Assembly (NCBI GenBank): GCA_027021365.1 | Contig: JALUUM010000045.1 | Location: 1-64,000, forward strand | From: Spirochaetales bacterium | GTDB lineage: Bacteria; Spirochaetota; Spirochaetia; SZUA-6 | Length of the DNA: 64,000 nucleotides | Reading direction: 5' to 3' | Shown: in pieces, positions 33,246-42,651 of the stretch | Layout: each line of letters begins with the position of its first letter | Position numbering within the stretch: position 1 is the first letter of the stretch | Program-made: the position numbers and the translations under genes | The notes under the pieces: model-generated | Told to the model about the DNA's origin: nothing | Database searches by the model: none | Seen by the model: the letters and a program-made list of their open reading frames with translations, nothing else

Positions 33246-34768
33246 AAATGAAGGCTCATTTGATGTACAGGGACAGGGACTTCGATTTAAATGCAGAGCT
33301 ACCCGTTAATGCCGGTGAACTTGTACAGGACCTCGAACTGAATGTCCTTTTGAAAGCTATGGCCAATGGTGATGATTTTTTGCTTGAAGTGGCCAGGAAG
33401 GCAATACTTGCCGGGGCCAAGGAAAGTGATACGAAGACGATAGAGTATCGCCAGGCTGTTCTTAAGGATTGCATAGAGAATCCCTCGGTTGTCCGGGAGA
33501 TGTACGAAATCGTTATCGAATCGATAGAGAATAAAAAGCGGCGGTGGCTCGGGATTTTCGGCAGGCATCCCGGTTCCATCCTGGACAGTTCGGTGAGATT
33601 GCTGGAGATGTATATCGAGTTGCTCAAAAAACTTAGGGAGATAGCGGATATGAAATCCGGCAATTTCCGATCAGAAGGTTTTATCAATTTTTTCTCCATG
33701 CTGAAAAATGAGCTGGACAACGAATACTTCGCAACGGTAAGGGAGCACTTGAAGAGACTCAAGTTCAAAGAGGGAGTCCTGATAAGCGCCGGGCTGGGAA
33801 GAGGAAACGAGGGATGTGATTACACCCTCAGGAAACCCAACAATGACAGAAGAGGATGGCTGAGAAAGGCATTTTCGAAGAAGCCTCCCAGTTACACCTT
33901 CTTTATCCATCCGCGTGATGAGAGCGGTGCAGAGGCCCTTTCCGATTTGAGAAACAGGGGAATAAACCTCGTTGCAAATGTAACGGCCCAGTCTGCAGAT
34001 CATATAGATAACTTTTTCAGGATGCTTAGAATAGAACTCGCCTTCTATATAGGAGCAATGAACCTCTATGAAAAGCTTAAAGGGCTCGGTGCAAAGACAT
34101 GCTACCCGGTTCCCGTAGGGCGAGAGGAACGCATTCATCGTGTAAGGAGGCTTTACGACATATCACTTCTTTTAACCATTGCAGAGAAGCCAACAGAGAA
34201 ACCAATGGTTGTTCCCAACGATCTGGATGCTGATGGCAAGGACCTGGTAATAATCACCGGTGCAAACCAGGGAGGGAAATCGACCTTCCTTCGAAGCATC
34301 GGCATTGCACAGCTTATGATGCAGAGCGGCATGTTTGTCCCGGCAGAATCATTCAGGGCAAACATAGCAGAGGGTATCTTTACCCATTACAAGCGTGAGG
34401 AAGATTCCTCCCTTGAGAGCGGAAAGCTGGATGAAGAGCTTAAGAGGATGAGCCTGATAGTTGATAACCTTAAGCCCCATTCGATAGTCCTCTTTAATGA
34501 GTCTTTTGCAGCAACGAACGAGAGGGAGGGTTCTGAAATAGCCAGGCAGATTGTGACTGCTCTTCTTACGGGCAGGGTTAAGGCCTTCTTCGTTACCCAC
34601 CTCTACGAGTTTGCCAGGGGCTTTATGGAAGACGATGTTTACAAGGCGAACACGCTCTTCTTGAGGGCAGAGAGAAGGCCCGATGGAAGTAGAACCTTCA
34701 GATTATCGGAGGGTGACCCCTTGGAAACGAGTTTCGGCCGCGACCTGTACGAGAAAATCTTTACCTAA
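33242..34768 (+). CDS. MutS-like ATPase (domain V type), second of pair
   Basis: A 508-aa relative of the preceding protein, overlapping it by four bases. The ATPase has Walker A IITGANQGGKSTFLRS, the signature region HYKREEDSSLESGKLDEEL, Walker B-like IVLFNESFAATNEREG (again Asn-Glu) and a switch histidine in AFFVTHLYEFA. The N-terminal part is helical with no mismatch-recognition domain. The pair could form a heterodimer as MutS homologues do. Its role is unknown; control by fluoride suggests a function in fluoride stress. Confidence 0.87.
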   Translation: MKMKAHLMYRDRDFDLNAELPVNAGELVQDLELNVLLKAMANGDDFLLEVARKAILAGAKESDTKTIEYRQAVLKDCIENPSVVREMYEIVIESIENKKRRWLGIFGRHPGSILDSSVRLLEMYIELLKKLREIADMKSGNFRSEGFINFFSMLKNELDNEYFATVREHLKRLKFKEGVLISAGLGRGNEGCDYTLRKPNNDRRGWLRKAFSKKPPSYTFFIHPRDESGAEALSDLRNRGINLVANVTAQSADHIDNFFRMLRIELAFYIGAMNLYEKLKGLGAKTCYPVPVGREERIHRVRRLYDISLLLTIAEKPTEKPMVVPNDLDADGKDLVIITGANQGGKSTFLRSIGIAQLMMQSGMFVPAESFRANIAEGIFTHYKREEDSSLESGKLDEELKRMSLIVDNLKPHSIVLFNESFAATNEREGSEIARQIVTALLTGRVKAFFVTHLYEFARGFMEDDVYKANTLFLRAERRPDGSRTFRLSEGDPLETSFGRDLYEKIFT

Positions 34769-34782
34769 TCTTTTCCTAGTCC

Positions 34783-36954
34783 TTACCTAGGTCTGTTTTC
34801 CCTCTTTCCTCTGTTTCCCAGTATCCTCAATGCGTTAAATATTGCGAGCAAGGCCACTCCGACATCGGCAAAAACTGCCTCCCACATTCCGGCAAGCCCG
34901 AAGGCTCCAAAGGCTATGAATGTGAATTTCACACCGAGGGCAAAAACTATATTCTGCCATACAATTCGCTTTGTTCTTCGTCCCGTAACAATAACTTCCG
35001 GAATTTTTACCGGGTTGTCCGTCATTAAAACTATGTCTGCACTTTCCACGGCAGCATCGCTTCCCAGTTCACCCATGGCTATACCTACATCCGCCCTTGC
35101 AAGTACCGGCGCATCGTTTATTCCGTCGCCGACAAATGCAACACTCCCTTGCCCGCCCTTTTTAGAGTTTTCTGAGATTATTCTTTCCAGGATATTTATC
35201 TTGTCCTCTGGAAGCAACCCCGAGTAGTACCTGTCGACGCCAAGCTCCTCTGCTACCACTCTTGCACTTCTCTCGTTGTCTCCCGTAAGCATTACGGTCT
35301 CAGTTACACCCAGGCTTTTGAGCATCGATATTGCCTTTGCCGATTCCGGCTTTACCCTGTCGGATATCACGATGTAGCCATAGTACTCTCTGTCCACTGC
35401 AACATAAACCACGGTTTTGTCCAGTTCACAGTCCTCGTGAGCTATCTTCTCCCTGTGAAGAAGCTTGTCATTGCCGGCTACAATTTCCCTTCCTTCGATA
35501 CTGGCCTTTATCCCGTGCCCTGCTATCTCTTCCTGCTTCTCCACCGTTATATCATCCATGTTGATTTTTGCCGCCCCTTGTGCCTTCCTTTCGTATTCTG
35601 CAATAATGGCTTTGGCTATGGGGTGATCGGATAGATTTTCCGCCATTGCAGCAAACTTTAAAAGCTCCTCCTCGGAGAAATGGTTCCTCGGAACTATCTC
35701 CGTTACCTCGAATGAACCTTGTGTAAGTGTTCCGGTCTTGTCGAAAACCATGGTTTTCACCCTTGCAATCGTATCGAGGTAGTTGGAACCTTTTATCAGA
35801 ATACCCCTTCTCGAGGCAGCGCCGATTCCCCCGAAGTATCCTAGGGGAATGCTTATTACCAGCGCACAGGGGCAGGATATTACGAGCAGTACCAGTGCCC
35901 TATATATCCACTGGCTGAAGAGGGCACCCGGGATGAGTAAAGGCGGAACTACTGCAATTAAAAGTGCAAGTCCTACCACGGCCGGTGTATAGTAATGGGA
36001 AAAGTTCGTTATGAATTTTTCTGTCTTTGCCTTTTTCTGAACTGCATTTTCAACGAGCTCCAGGATTCTGTAAACGGAAGATTCGTTGAAGGGCTTTTCA
36101 ACTTCGATTGTAAGGATTCCGGACTGTGATATCATTCCTGACAGTATCGTATCTCCCTCTCTCATCGACCTTGGAACCGATTCTCCGGTAAGTGCCGATG
36201 TATCCACCAGTGAGCTTCCCTTTACTATTCTTCCATCCAGTGGTACACGTTCGCCCGGTTTCACCAGTATCAACTGCCCTGGTTTTACCGTTTCAGGGGG
36301 CACGGTTTTCAACGAGTTCCCCTCCAGGAGGTTTGCTTGTGACGGTTTTATGGCAAGGAGAGCCTTTATCGATCTTCTGGAGCGATTAAGGGCAAGATCC
36401 TCGAAGAATTCGCCTACGGTAAAGAAGAGCATCACACCTACCGCTTCGGGAAGGGCATGAATGAAAATGGCGCCAACAGTTGCTATCATCATGAGGAAAC
36501 TCTCGCCGAAGATGTTTCCCCTTATAATGTTCCTTATTGCGGATATGAGTACCCTTCTGCCCGTGTAGAGGTAAAGTGGGATGAAGAAGAGATACTCTCC
36601 TATGGAGTACGGTGTTTCATGAAGCCTGCGATTAAGGATTATTCCCACAAAGAAGAGAATAAGAGGTATTCCTATTTTCAGTATCTCTGCGAAACCTGTT
36701 CTCTCCTCCTCTTCCTCGTTTTTACCATTCATTTCTATAACTTCAACCTCAGGCTCTATTTTCTTTATCCTTTCGATTGCCTCTTCCAGATTGTCCGATT
36801 CAATTTCCAGGCTCTCCGTTGCGAAGTTTACCGATACGAATGAAACGGTATCCAGTTTCTTAAGGCTATCCTCTATCTTGACGGCACAATCTGCGCAGTC
36901 AAGGTTTTTAAGCCTGAATTTTTTTGTTTCATTTGTTTTCGTTTTTGTGTTCAT
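34783..36954 (-). CDS. Zinc/cadmium/lead P-type ATPase (ZntA/CadA-like)
   Basis: A heavy-metal exporter of 723 aa. The N-terminal heavy-metal-associated domain has LDCADCAVKIEDSL (CxxC). The catalytic core shows LTGESVP, the metal-site SCPCAL in a membrane helix, the phosphorylation site DKTGTLTQG, the histidine-proline locus SDHPIAKAI and GDGINDAPVLA. About eight membrane segments are present. Family knowledge assigns export of zinc, cadmium, lead or cobalt across the inner membrane. Its start overlaps the stop of the upstream ArsR-type repressor by four bases. Confidence 0.94.
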   Translation of the reverse strand: MNTKTKTNETKKFRLKNLDCADCAVKIEDSLKKLDTVSFVSVNFATESLEIESDNLEEAIERIKKIEPEVEVIEMNGKNEEEEERTGFAEILKIGIPLILFFVGIILNRRLHETPYSIGEYLFFIPLYLYTGRRVLISAIRNIIRGNIFGESFLMMIATVGAIFIHALPEAVGVMLFFTVGEFFEDLALNRSRRSIKALLAIKPSQANLLEGNSLKTVPPETVKPGQLILVKPGERVPLDGRIVKGSSLVDTSALTGESVPRSMREGDTILSGMISQSGILTIEVEKPFNESSVYRILELVENAVQKKAKTEKFITNFSHYYTPAVVGLALLIAVVPPLLIPGALFSQWIYRALVLLVISCPCALVISIPLGYFGGIGAASRRGILIKGSNYLDTIARVKTMVFDKTGTLTQGSFEVTEIVPRNHFSEEELLKFAAMAENLSDHPIAKAIIAEYERKAQGAAKINMDDITVEKQEEIAGHGIKASIEGREIVAGNDKLLHREKIAHEDCELDKTVVYVAVDREYYGYIVISDRVKPESAKAISMLKSLGVTETVMLTGDNERSARVVAEELGVDRYYSGLLPEDKINILERIISENSKKGGQGSVAFVGDGINDAPVLARADVGIAMGELGSDAAVESADIVLMTDNPVKIPEVIVTGRRTKRIVWQNIVFALGVKFTFIAFGAFGLAGMWEAVFADVGVALLAIFNALRILGNRGKRENRPR

Positions 36955-37313
36955 GATGTCCTCTCCTTCAAGTGTTCGATTCCTGTGCGAATAATTCTTT
37001 CTATGTGTTCATCTTTGAGGGAATAAAAAACAACCTTTCCCTCTTTCCTGTACTTTACAATGTTGGCCTGCCTTAAAACCCTAAGCTGGTGTGACATTGC
37101 AGACTGGCTTACATTAAGGAGCTTCGATAGGTCGTAAACACACATCTCGGATATTGCAAGGGCCTTTATAATTTTTACCCTTGTCGAGTCGCCGAGAATG
37201 CGGAAGAAGTCGGCAAGTTGGTAGAGAAACTCGTCTCCCGGAATGGAAGAAAGAACCCTGTTTGCTTTTTCTTCATGGAGGAAATTCCCGTTGCAGTTAT
37301 TATTGTTTTTCAT
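36951..37313 (-). CDS. ArsR/SmtB-family zinc-responsive repressor
   Basis: A 120-aa winged-helix repressor. The recognition region reads LLNVSQSAMSHQLRVLRQANIV. The last helix has DEHIERIIRTGIEHLKE, in which Asp, His, His and Glu occupy the same spacing as the alpha-5 zinc site of SmtB and CzrA. The alpha-3 motif (SEMCVYDL) keeps only one of the two cysteines of the cadmium/lead sensors. Zinc is therefore the likeliest inducer. It lies directly upstream of the P-type ATPase and has an inverted repeat in its own leader. Confidence 0.93.
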   Translation of the reverse strand: MKNNNNCNGNFLHEEKANRVLSSIPGDEFLYQLADFFRILGDSTRVKIIKALAISEMCVYDLSKLLNVSQSAMSHQLRVLRQANIVKYRKEGKVVFYSLKDEHIERIIRTGIEHLKERTS

Positions 37314-37328
37314 CTCTCTACAATCCTA

Positions 37329-37350
37329 TATATGAATATATGTTCATATA
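37329..37350. promoter_or_regulatory. Operator for the ArsR/SmtB repressor
   Basis: TATATGAA (37329-37336) and TTCATATA (37343-37350) form an inverted repeat with a six-base spacer, 16 bases upstream of the repressor start. The arms match the ATATGAA/TTCATAT halves typical of SmtB/CzrA operators. Confidence 0.82.
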
Positions 37351-37448
37351 GTATTATAAGTTTGTCATGGAGTCAAGAAAAATTAAAAGAAAAAGTATTG
37401 ATTTTATTTTGCAAATTTGTGATAAGTATCTCACATCGGAGGTAGCAG

Positions 37449-38828
37449 ATGGCAGATATCAAGATAAGTATTATTGGTGCAGGAAGTGCGATTTTCTCTA
37501 TCAGGTTGGTTGGTGACCTCTGCAGAACGAAGGAGTTCCATGGTAGCCATGTTACGTTGATGGATATCGACAGAGAAAGACTTGACGCCGTTTACAATCT
37601 TGCAACAAGGTATGCAAAAGCCCTGGGTAGCAAATTACACTTCGAAAAAACAGATGATCTGGAAAGGGCGATAGAGGGTTCTGATTTTGTCATAAATACT
37701 GCTCTTGTAGGGGGACATGCCGAACAGGCGATTATGAGGGAAGTAGGGGAGAGAAACGGATACTACAGGGGAATCGATGCCACGGAGTTTAATTTCGTAT
37801 CGGATTACTTTACTCTGACAAATACGAGGCAGTTCGATTACTTCCTCGAAATAGCGAGAAAGATGGAAAAGGTCGTCCCGAAGGCTGAGCTTCTGCTTGC
37901 AGCGAATCCCGTCTTTGAGGGGACAAATCTCATTTCAAGGATGTCCGGGATCAAGGTAACAGGTTTCTGCCATGGCCACCACGATGTCAGGCTGGTTGCA
38001 GAGGCGGTAGGAGTAGAGCTGGAGGACGTGGACTGGCAGGTTGCCGGGTTCAATCATAATATCTGGCTCACAAGGTTCAGAAAGGGAAAGGAGAATCTCT
38101 ATGGAAGGCTGGATAGGTGGATCGAGAGAGAGATAGAGAACTGGCAGGCCAAGGACCCCTTCGATTTGCAGCTCAGTCCGGGAGCCATAGATATGTACAA
38201 GTTCTACGGCAGGATGCCTATAGGTGATTCCGTGAGAAACGGAAGCTGGAAGTACAACTATGATCCCGCAACGAAGAGAAGGTGGTTCGGCCATCCATGG
38301 GGCGGCGTGGATACCAAGGAGGGCTGGCAGTGGTACCAGGAAAGGCTTCGGGAAAGCACAGAGAGGACCTTTAAGCTTGCAGGTGATGAGTCAGCCGATC
38401 TGTTAAAGGAGTTCCCACCTGAGGAAATGAGCGGGGAACAACATGTACAGTACATCGATGCTCTTGTTAACAATAAAAAAACAAGGCTTGTCTTGAATAT
38501 TCCAAACTACGACAATTCCAGGAAAGAGAGGATAATACCGGATTTTCCCGAGAATGTGTATGTCGAGGTTCCCGTAACTGTAGATGGAAATGGGGTGCTT
38601 CCCGAAGTTATAGATCCGCAAATACCCGAGAAAATCGTAAAGATGTACCTCTTCCCCAGATGGCTCAGAATGGAATGGGCACTGGATGCATATATCTCTG
38701 GGGATATATCTGTCTTCAAGGAAATTCTTGTTCGGGATAGAAGAACTGATTCAGAAGCTCAGATTGAAAGGCTGGTGGTAGAATTGGCAGAGGCCAATCC
38801 GGCTTTTGCAAAGCGGTATGGCCTTTAG
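37449..38828 (+). CDS. Glycoside hydrolase family 4 (alpha-galactosidase/alpha-galacturonidase-like)
   Basis: GH4 enzymes cleave glycosides by an NAD- and metal-dependent redox mechanism in the cytoplasm. The Rossmann motif [17 protein letters not shown] is at the N-terminus, followed by [11 protein letters not shown]. The metal-ligand cysteine-histidine pair is in [12 protein letters not shown], and [13 protein letters not shown] follows the usual GxNHxxW pattern. The length of 459 aa is normal. Absence of an obvious phosphate-binding signature favours the unphosphorylated-substrate branch. GGAGGT supports the start. Its TAG stop overlaps the TAA stop of the convergent rpmB by two bases. Confidence 0.9.
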   Translation: MADIKISIIGAGSAIFSIRLVGDLCRTKEFHGSHVTLMDIDRERLDAVYNLATRYAKALGSKLHFEKTDDLERAIEGSDFVINTALVGGHAEQAIMREVGERNGYYRGIDATEFNFVSDYFTLTNTRQFDYFLEIARKMEKVVPKAELLLAANPVFEGTNLISRMSGIKVTGFCHGHHDVRLVAEAVGVELEDVDWQVAGFNHNIWLTRFRKGKENLYGRLDRWIEREIENWQAKDPFDLQLSPGAIDMYKFYGRMPIGDSVRNGSWKYNYDPATKRRWFGHPWGGVDTKEGWQWYQERLRESTERTFKLAGDESADLLKEFPPEEMSGEQHVQYIDALVNNKKTRLVLNIPNYDNSRKERIIPDFPENVYVEVPVTVDGNGVLPEVIDPQIPEKIVKMYLFPRWLRMEWALDAYISGDISVFKEILVRDRRTDSEAQIERLVVELAEANPAFAKRYGL

Positions 38829-39013
38829 ACTTTTACGACCTTTCCGCTTCTCAGGCAGCTTGTGCAGACTTTGATAGTCTTTCTCTTGTTTCCAACCATC
38901 GTACGGACCTTTACCAGGTTCGGCTTCCAAGTTCTTCTCGTCTTGTTATGAGCATGACTGACATTGTTTCCTGTTACAGTCGATTTACCACAAATTTCAC
39001 ATCTACGGGACAT
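38825..39013 (-). CDS. rpmB: 50S ribosomal protein L28
   Basis: A 62-aa ribosomal protein of the large subunit. The sequence [27 protein letters not shown]... is diagnostic: shown here as [21 protein letters not shown] and a second CTSC pair. Four cysteines in two CxxC pairs mean the zinc-binding form of L28. It stands alone without rpmG, as it often does. A promoter-like TTGTCA lies about 60 bases upstream. Confidence 0.97.
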   Translation of the reverse strand: MSRRCEICGKSTVTGNNVSHAHNKTRRTWKPNLVKVRTMVGNKRKTIKVCTSCLRSGKVVKV

Positions 39014-39083
39014 CTTTTTCCTGCCTTTTAAAGGATTTTTAGGTGATATAAATTACTAAAAAAAAGATTCTTTGACAATACCC

Positions 39084-40019
39084 CTATCCATCTTTTTTCT
39101 TTATATCTTTATATACACTCTCCGTAACAGGAGTTGGAATGCCCAGTTCCCTGCCCATTCTGATTATCGTTCCCCCGAATATATCGCCTTCGTTTGGTTT
39201 TCCAGGGATTTCCAGGTCTCTCTGGTATGATGTCTTTGTCTCCGGAGGAAAAGAATCGGCCTTCTTTAAGCTTTCTTCTACGATGTTTTGTGGGAGCCTT
39301 ATTCTTCTGGCATTAGCCAGGGAAACAATCTCCCCTGCAATTCTCCTGGCCGTATCGTTTAGAACACTGTTTTTCCTTATTTCACCGAGGGTTTTTCCTG
39401 AATAGGCGGAAACGAGGGCAAAGGATGCGATAAAGACATACTTCGTCCAGATTGCAGGGAAAGGATCTTCCTGCCACTGATATTCTATTCCTGAATTCTC
39501 TAATACATTCAATATCGGAGTTTCATCGAAATCCGGATATTTGGGGTCTTTGCCCAGTATTATCAAGCCTTTGCCACCGATATGCTCGATGAGTCCCGGT
39601 GCCACGATATGCGAACTTATATAGACGCATGCAGGAAGTATGATTCCGTTATTTATTCTCTTTCTCATCCTCTCGTATATATCCACCCCGTTAAGGAGTG
39701 GAAGCATTACTGTATCCTTCTCTGTGATTTCAGCCAATTTCTGTGAAACGGAATCGAGGTCATAACCCTTCACTGCTATGATTGCCAGGTCAGGAGCAGG
39801 AAGTTTTCTGAAATCATCTGTAGCAATGAAGGGGCTGCCTTTTATCACGCTGCCGTTGTTTCTCTTGAGGGTAAGGCCATTCTTTCTTATCGCTTCCAGG
39901 TGTTTTCCCCTTGCCACGAGGGATAGGCGGTATTTACCGCTCTTTAGAATGAGTCCTGCAAAGAAACCGCCAACACCGCCTGCCCCAATTACTGCAATAT
40001 CCCTGATAATCTTGGTCAT
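39084..40019 (-). CDS. 2-dehydropantoate 2-reductase family protein
   Basis: A 311-aa NADPH-dependent ketopantoate-reductase-like enzyme, a step of pantothenate synthesis. The N-terminal GAGGVGGFFAGLIL is the nucleotide-binding motif. The catalytic lysine is in WTKYVFIASFALVSAYSG, and the C-terminal domain includes SSYQRDLE-like KTSYQRDLEIPGKPNEGD with family spacing before GELGIPTPV-like GRELGIPTPV. No pantothenate genes are adjacent, so other 2-oxoacid reductases of the same family remain possible. Confidence 0.87.
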   Translation of the reverse strand: MTKIIRDIAVIGAGGVGGFFAGLILKSGKYRLSLVARGKHLEAIRKNGLTLKRNNGSVIKGSPFIATDDFRKLPAPDLAIIAVKGYDLDSVSQKLAEITEKDTVMLPLLNGVDIYERMRKRINNGIILPACVYISSHIVAPGLIEHIGGKGLIILGKDPKYPDFDETPILNVLENSGIEYQWQEDPFPAIWTKYVFIASFALVSAYSGKTLGEIRKNSVLNDTARRIAGEIVSLANARRIRLPQNIVEESLKKADSFPPETKTSYQRDLEIPGKPNEGDIFGGTIIRMGRELGIPTPVTESVYKDIKKKDG

Positions 40020-40161
40020 AGGGGTAATTGTATAGAATACTCCCGGTGTTGTAAATGGTGAGCCAATCTTACTACTTTGATAAATAAAATGGACAATTCA
40101 GAAGTGCAGGTGTATTATTATCTTAGGTTTTAGAAAGTCATGAGTTTTTCAGGAGTTTTAT

Positions 40162-41226
40162 ATGAAAAAAATTCTCTTTGCCCTTTCGATTCTTGTCGTT
40201 TTATTCTTTGTTGCATGTCCTACAGGTATTATCCCGAATTTTTCTCTTTCGGTGTCATTCGATAGTACCGTTTTCGATGCTTCAAGCAATACATTGGATT
40301 TCGGTCTGGCAGAAGTAGATGGCCAGGGGATTACCCTCCAGGGGAGGTTGCGGAATGACGGTGATACACCGATAATTGTGGATTCCATGACTGTTGATGA
40401 CAACCTCAGTTATACGATAGCCAGTGGGCTGGTTTTCCCTTTCAGCATGGAACCCGGACAGCCAACCACATTTTCTCTCACCTTTAATCCCTCAAGCAGC
40501 GGAATCAAGCCTGCAAGTCTCGTTATCGGTTTTACTACCGATTCGAAGAGAAAAATAACTGTATATCTTAAAGGCGAGGGAAACAGTTCTCCTTCAGCAC
40601 AGTTTGGCATAGATGTAAGCGGGGCAACGGACTATCCGGAGATCGAAGGCTTCTATGTAAAAGACAGCACCTTCAATTCACGACCTACATACATTAAAAG
40701 CGGTTCGCCTGCATATTACATCTACTTCTTTCAGCCGGATGGTGATTTCTGGGGGATAGACAGCAGCTTTAATACAGATTACCCTTGGTATGATACGACT
40801 AATAAAATTGCTTATGGTTCTATTGCGTACTTGGGGCCGATGAGCAGCGCTGATGCGGATACTTTTCAATACCCGCCTGAAACTGAGGGCGGTACGAGCT
40901 GGATTGAAAACTCTGCCACATCCTCGCAAATCACCTTCAAAACCGGTATCACCGGAAAGGTAGATGACCTGATTGCCAACTATCATTACAGCGATGCTGA
41001 CGGAGATGCGGAAGGCACTACCTCTTTCAGGTGGTTAAGGAGTGCTACGCTAAACGGAAGCTATTCCGAAATGGCGGGAGAAACGGGCAGTACATATACA
41101 CTGGACATGGCCAATGACCAGGGTATCTACTTTAAGGTAGAGGTAACTCCCGTGGATTCGAATGGATTTAAAGGTAGCTCGGTCTTGAGTGATCCCTACT
41201 ACATCGAGGTTCTGCAAGCTCAATAG
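40162..41226 (+). CDS. Lipoprotein with choice-of-anchor-D/HYDIN-like domain
   Basis: The signal peptide ends in FFVAC, a lipobox, giving a surface or periplasmic lipoprotein of about 335 aa. Residues about 45-145 resemble the immunoglobulin-like ASPM/HYDIN or choice-of-anchor-D repeat (LDFGLAEVDGQG, FSLTFNPSSSGIKPASLVI). The C-terminal part (about 275-350) resembles an Ig-like domain with DADGDAEGTTSFRWLRS and GIYFKVEVTPVDSNG. The middle is unassigned. Such proteins are common in spirochaete envelopes; the function is unknown. Confidence 0.72.
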   Translation: MKKILFALSILVVLFFVACPTGIIPNFSLSVSFDSTVFDASSNTLDFGLAEVDGQGITLQGRLRNDGDTPIIVDSMTVDDNLSYTIASGLVFPFSMEPGQPTTFSLTFNPSSSGIKPASLVIGFTTDSKRKITVYLKGEGNSSPSAQFGIDVSGATDYPEIEGFYVKDSTFNSRPTYIKSGSPAYYIYFFQPDGDFWGIDSSFNTDYPWYDTTNKIAYGSIAYLGPMSSADADTFQYPPETEGGTSWIENSATSSQITFKTGITGKVDDLIANYHYSDADGDAEGTTSFRWLRSATLNGSYSEMAGETGSTYTLDMANDQGIYFKVEVTPVDSNGFKGSSVLSDPYYIEVLQAQ

Positions 41227-41276
41227 GGCAACAAGCAACGGGTCAAAGGCCTGGCTCAATTTAAGGGTCGGCCATA

Positions 41277-42443
41277 CTAGTAAGGGTTGTCCAGGCTAGC
41301 CCTGTACAGTTGGGCTATGTTTTCAGGAGGTGCCTGCGGCGCAACGGAGCATGCTGTGGATAGAATATAGCCTCCCCCTCTTCCCGCATCCTCTATAAGG
41401 GATACGGCTTTATCGTATACATCCCTCTCGGTACCTTTGAGAAGGACATTGACGGGATCGAGGTTTCCCTTCAGGAACAACTTCTCCCCGAAATCACGTT
41501 TTACATCTTTTATCTCGGTGTTACCAATGGGCGGAGGGTCCATCGTGTCTATACCGTCCCAGCCGGCTTTCACCATGAGGTCTATCCTGTCTCCTATTGC
41601 TCCGCATGTATGTACATAAATGGGAAGCTCGGTTTCTGCATGAACCCTGTCCACTATGTACTTTTCATAGGGAAGTACGAATCGGGTGTAGAAATCACGC
41701 GAGATGAATCCCCCTCCGGCAAATGCAGAGGATACGAGTATTGCATCGGGAGATACCGATGCTTCGAGCAGTGCAAGTTCGGAGGCACCTTCAGCAAGGT
41801 TTTCAAGTATTCTCTCGCACTTTTCAGGGTCATCCATCAGGGCCATTAGGGCATTGGAATAGTCAAACAGCTCCATGAGCTGAGTGAAGGGAGAAAAGAT
41901 CTCGGCCGATATATGGTAGTAATCTCCTGCAATCTCGATGACGTACTTAAGGGTATCCATCAAGTAGTCGGGGAAGAAATCCCTGTTGTGCGGGCCGTGA
42001 TTCTTACTGAACCCGTAGTAGTACGGATGGTTTACACCGGTGATGTCATGTGGTTCTACGTAGAAGAGCTCTTCCGGATCGACTTCCTGAAATGAAGGCC
42101 GTGGCTGAGAAGAAAAGTGATGTACATTGTCGTTGTCGGGGCATACACTGTACGAGCCATCGTCCCAGTAGATATATGTCTCTATCCCCTTCCTCTCTTT
42201 CTTCACTATATGCTCTTCCCAGTCCGGTTGCCTACCGGGCAGATTCACAAGGATACCATCGAAGTGGTACCTCTCCGCCAGCATCTTGAGTGAATCACCG
42301 AAGACCTTCGGTGAAAACCATATCTTGTATGGTTCGAAGGGGGTGTTAATCATGTAATGGCCAAGGGAAAGCTGGCAGAATACGGGAACTCTGTCTGCCT
42401 CCTCGTGATTCATTGCCATCCTGACCCTTTCTTTGCCGGTCAT
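41277..42443 (-). CDS. Uroporphyrinogen decarboxylase (URO-D) family protein
   Basis: A 388-aa protein starting MTGKERVRMAMNHEEADRVP, the standard opening of the URO-D/MtaA family, and containing HTCGAIGDRIDLMVKAGWDGI and LKGNLDPVNVLL. In anaerobes most such proteins are corrinoid:CoM/folate methyltransferases or of unknown function and do not make haem. No corrinoid protein or haem gene is adjacent. A good ribosome binding site (AAAGGAGG) supports the start. Confidence 0.85.
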   Translation of the reverse strand: MTGKERVRMAMNHEEADRVPVFCQLSLGHYMINTPFEPYKIWFSPKVFGDSLKMLAERYHFDGILVNLPGRQPDWEEHIVKKERKGIETYIYWDDGSYSVCPDNDNVHHFSSQPRPSFQEVDPEELFYVEPHDITGVNHPYYYGFSKNHGPHNRDFFPDYLMDTLKYVIEIAGDYYHISAEIFSPFTQLMELFDYSNALMALMDDPEKCERILENLAEGASELALLEASVSPDAILVSSAFAGGGFISRDFYTRFVLPYEKYIVDRVHAETELPIYVHTCGAIGDRIDLMVKAGWDGIDTMDPPPIGNTEIKDVKRDFGEKLFLKGNLDPVNVLLKGTERDVYDKAVSLIEDAGRGGGYILSTACSVAPQAPPENIAQLYRASLDNPY

Positions 42444-42578
42444 AGGTGCCTCCTTTAAACACGGGATATGGTCTCCGGAATATACTATCAGATAGACCCC
42501 AGATTGAAAAGTTGCCCCAATTCCGGTGATTCATGTATCACGGGGTTAAACACAGAGATTAAGCGCAGGTACAGAGAG

Positions 42579-42607
42579 TTGACAGGGGGTAGGCCAGGAC
42601 ATAATAT
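42579..42607 (+). promoter_or_regulatory. Promoter of the ribokinase gene
   Basis: TTGACA (42579-42584), a 17-base spacer and TAATAT (42602-42607) precede the ribokinase start by about 45 bases. The spacing and hexamers fit a primary sigma factor. Confidence 0.8.
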
Positions 42608-42651
42608 AGAATCTGTCTGGTAAAGTATCAATTTATAAGGCGGAAAGACAG

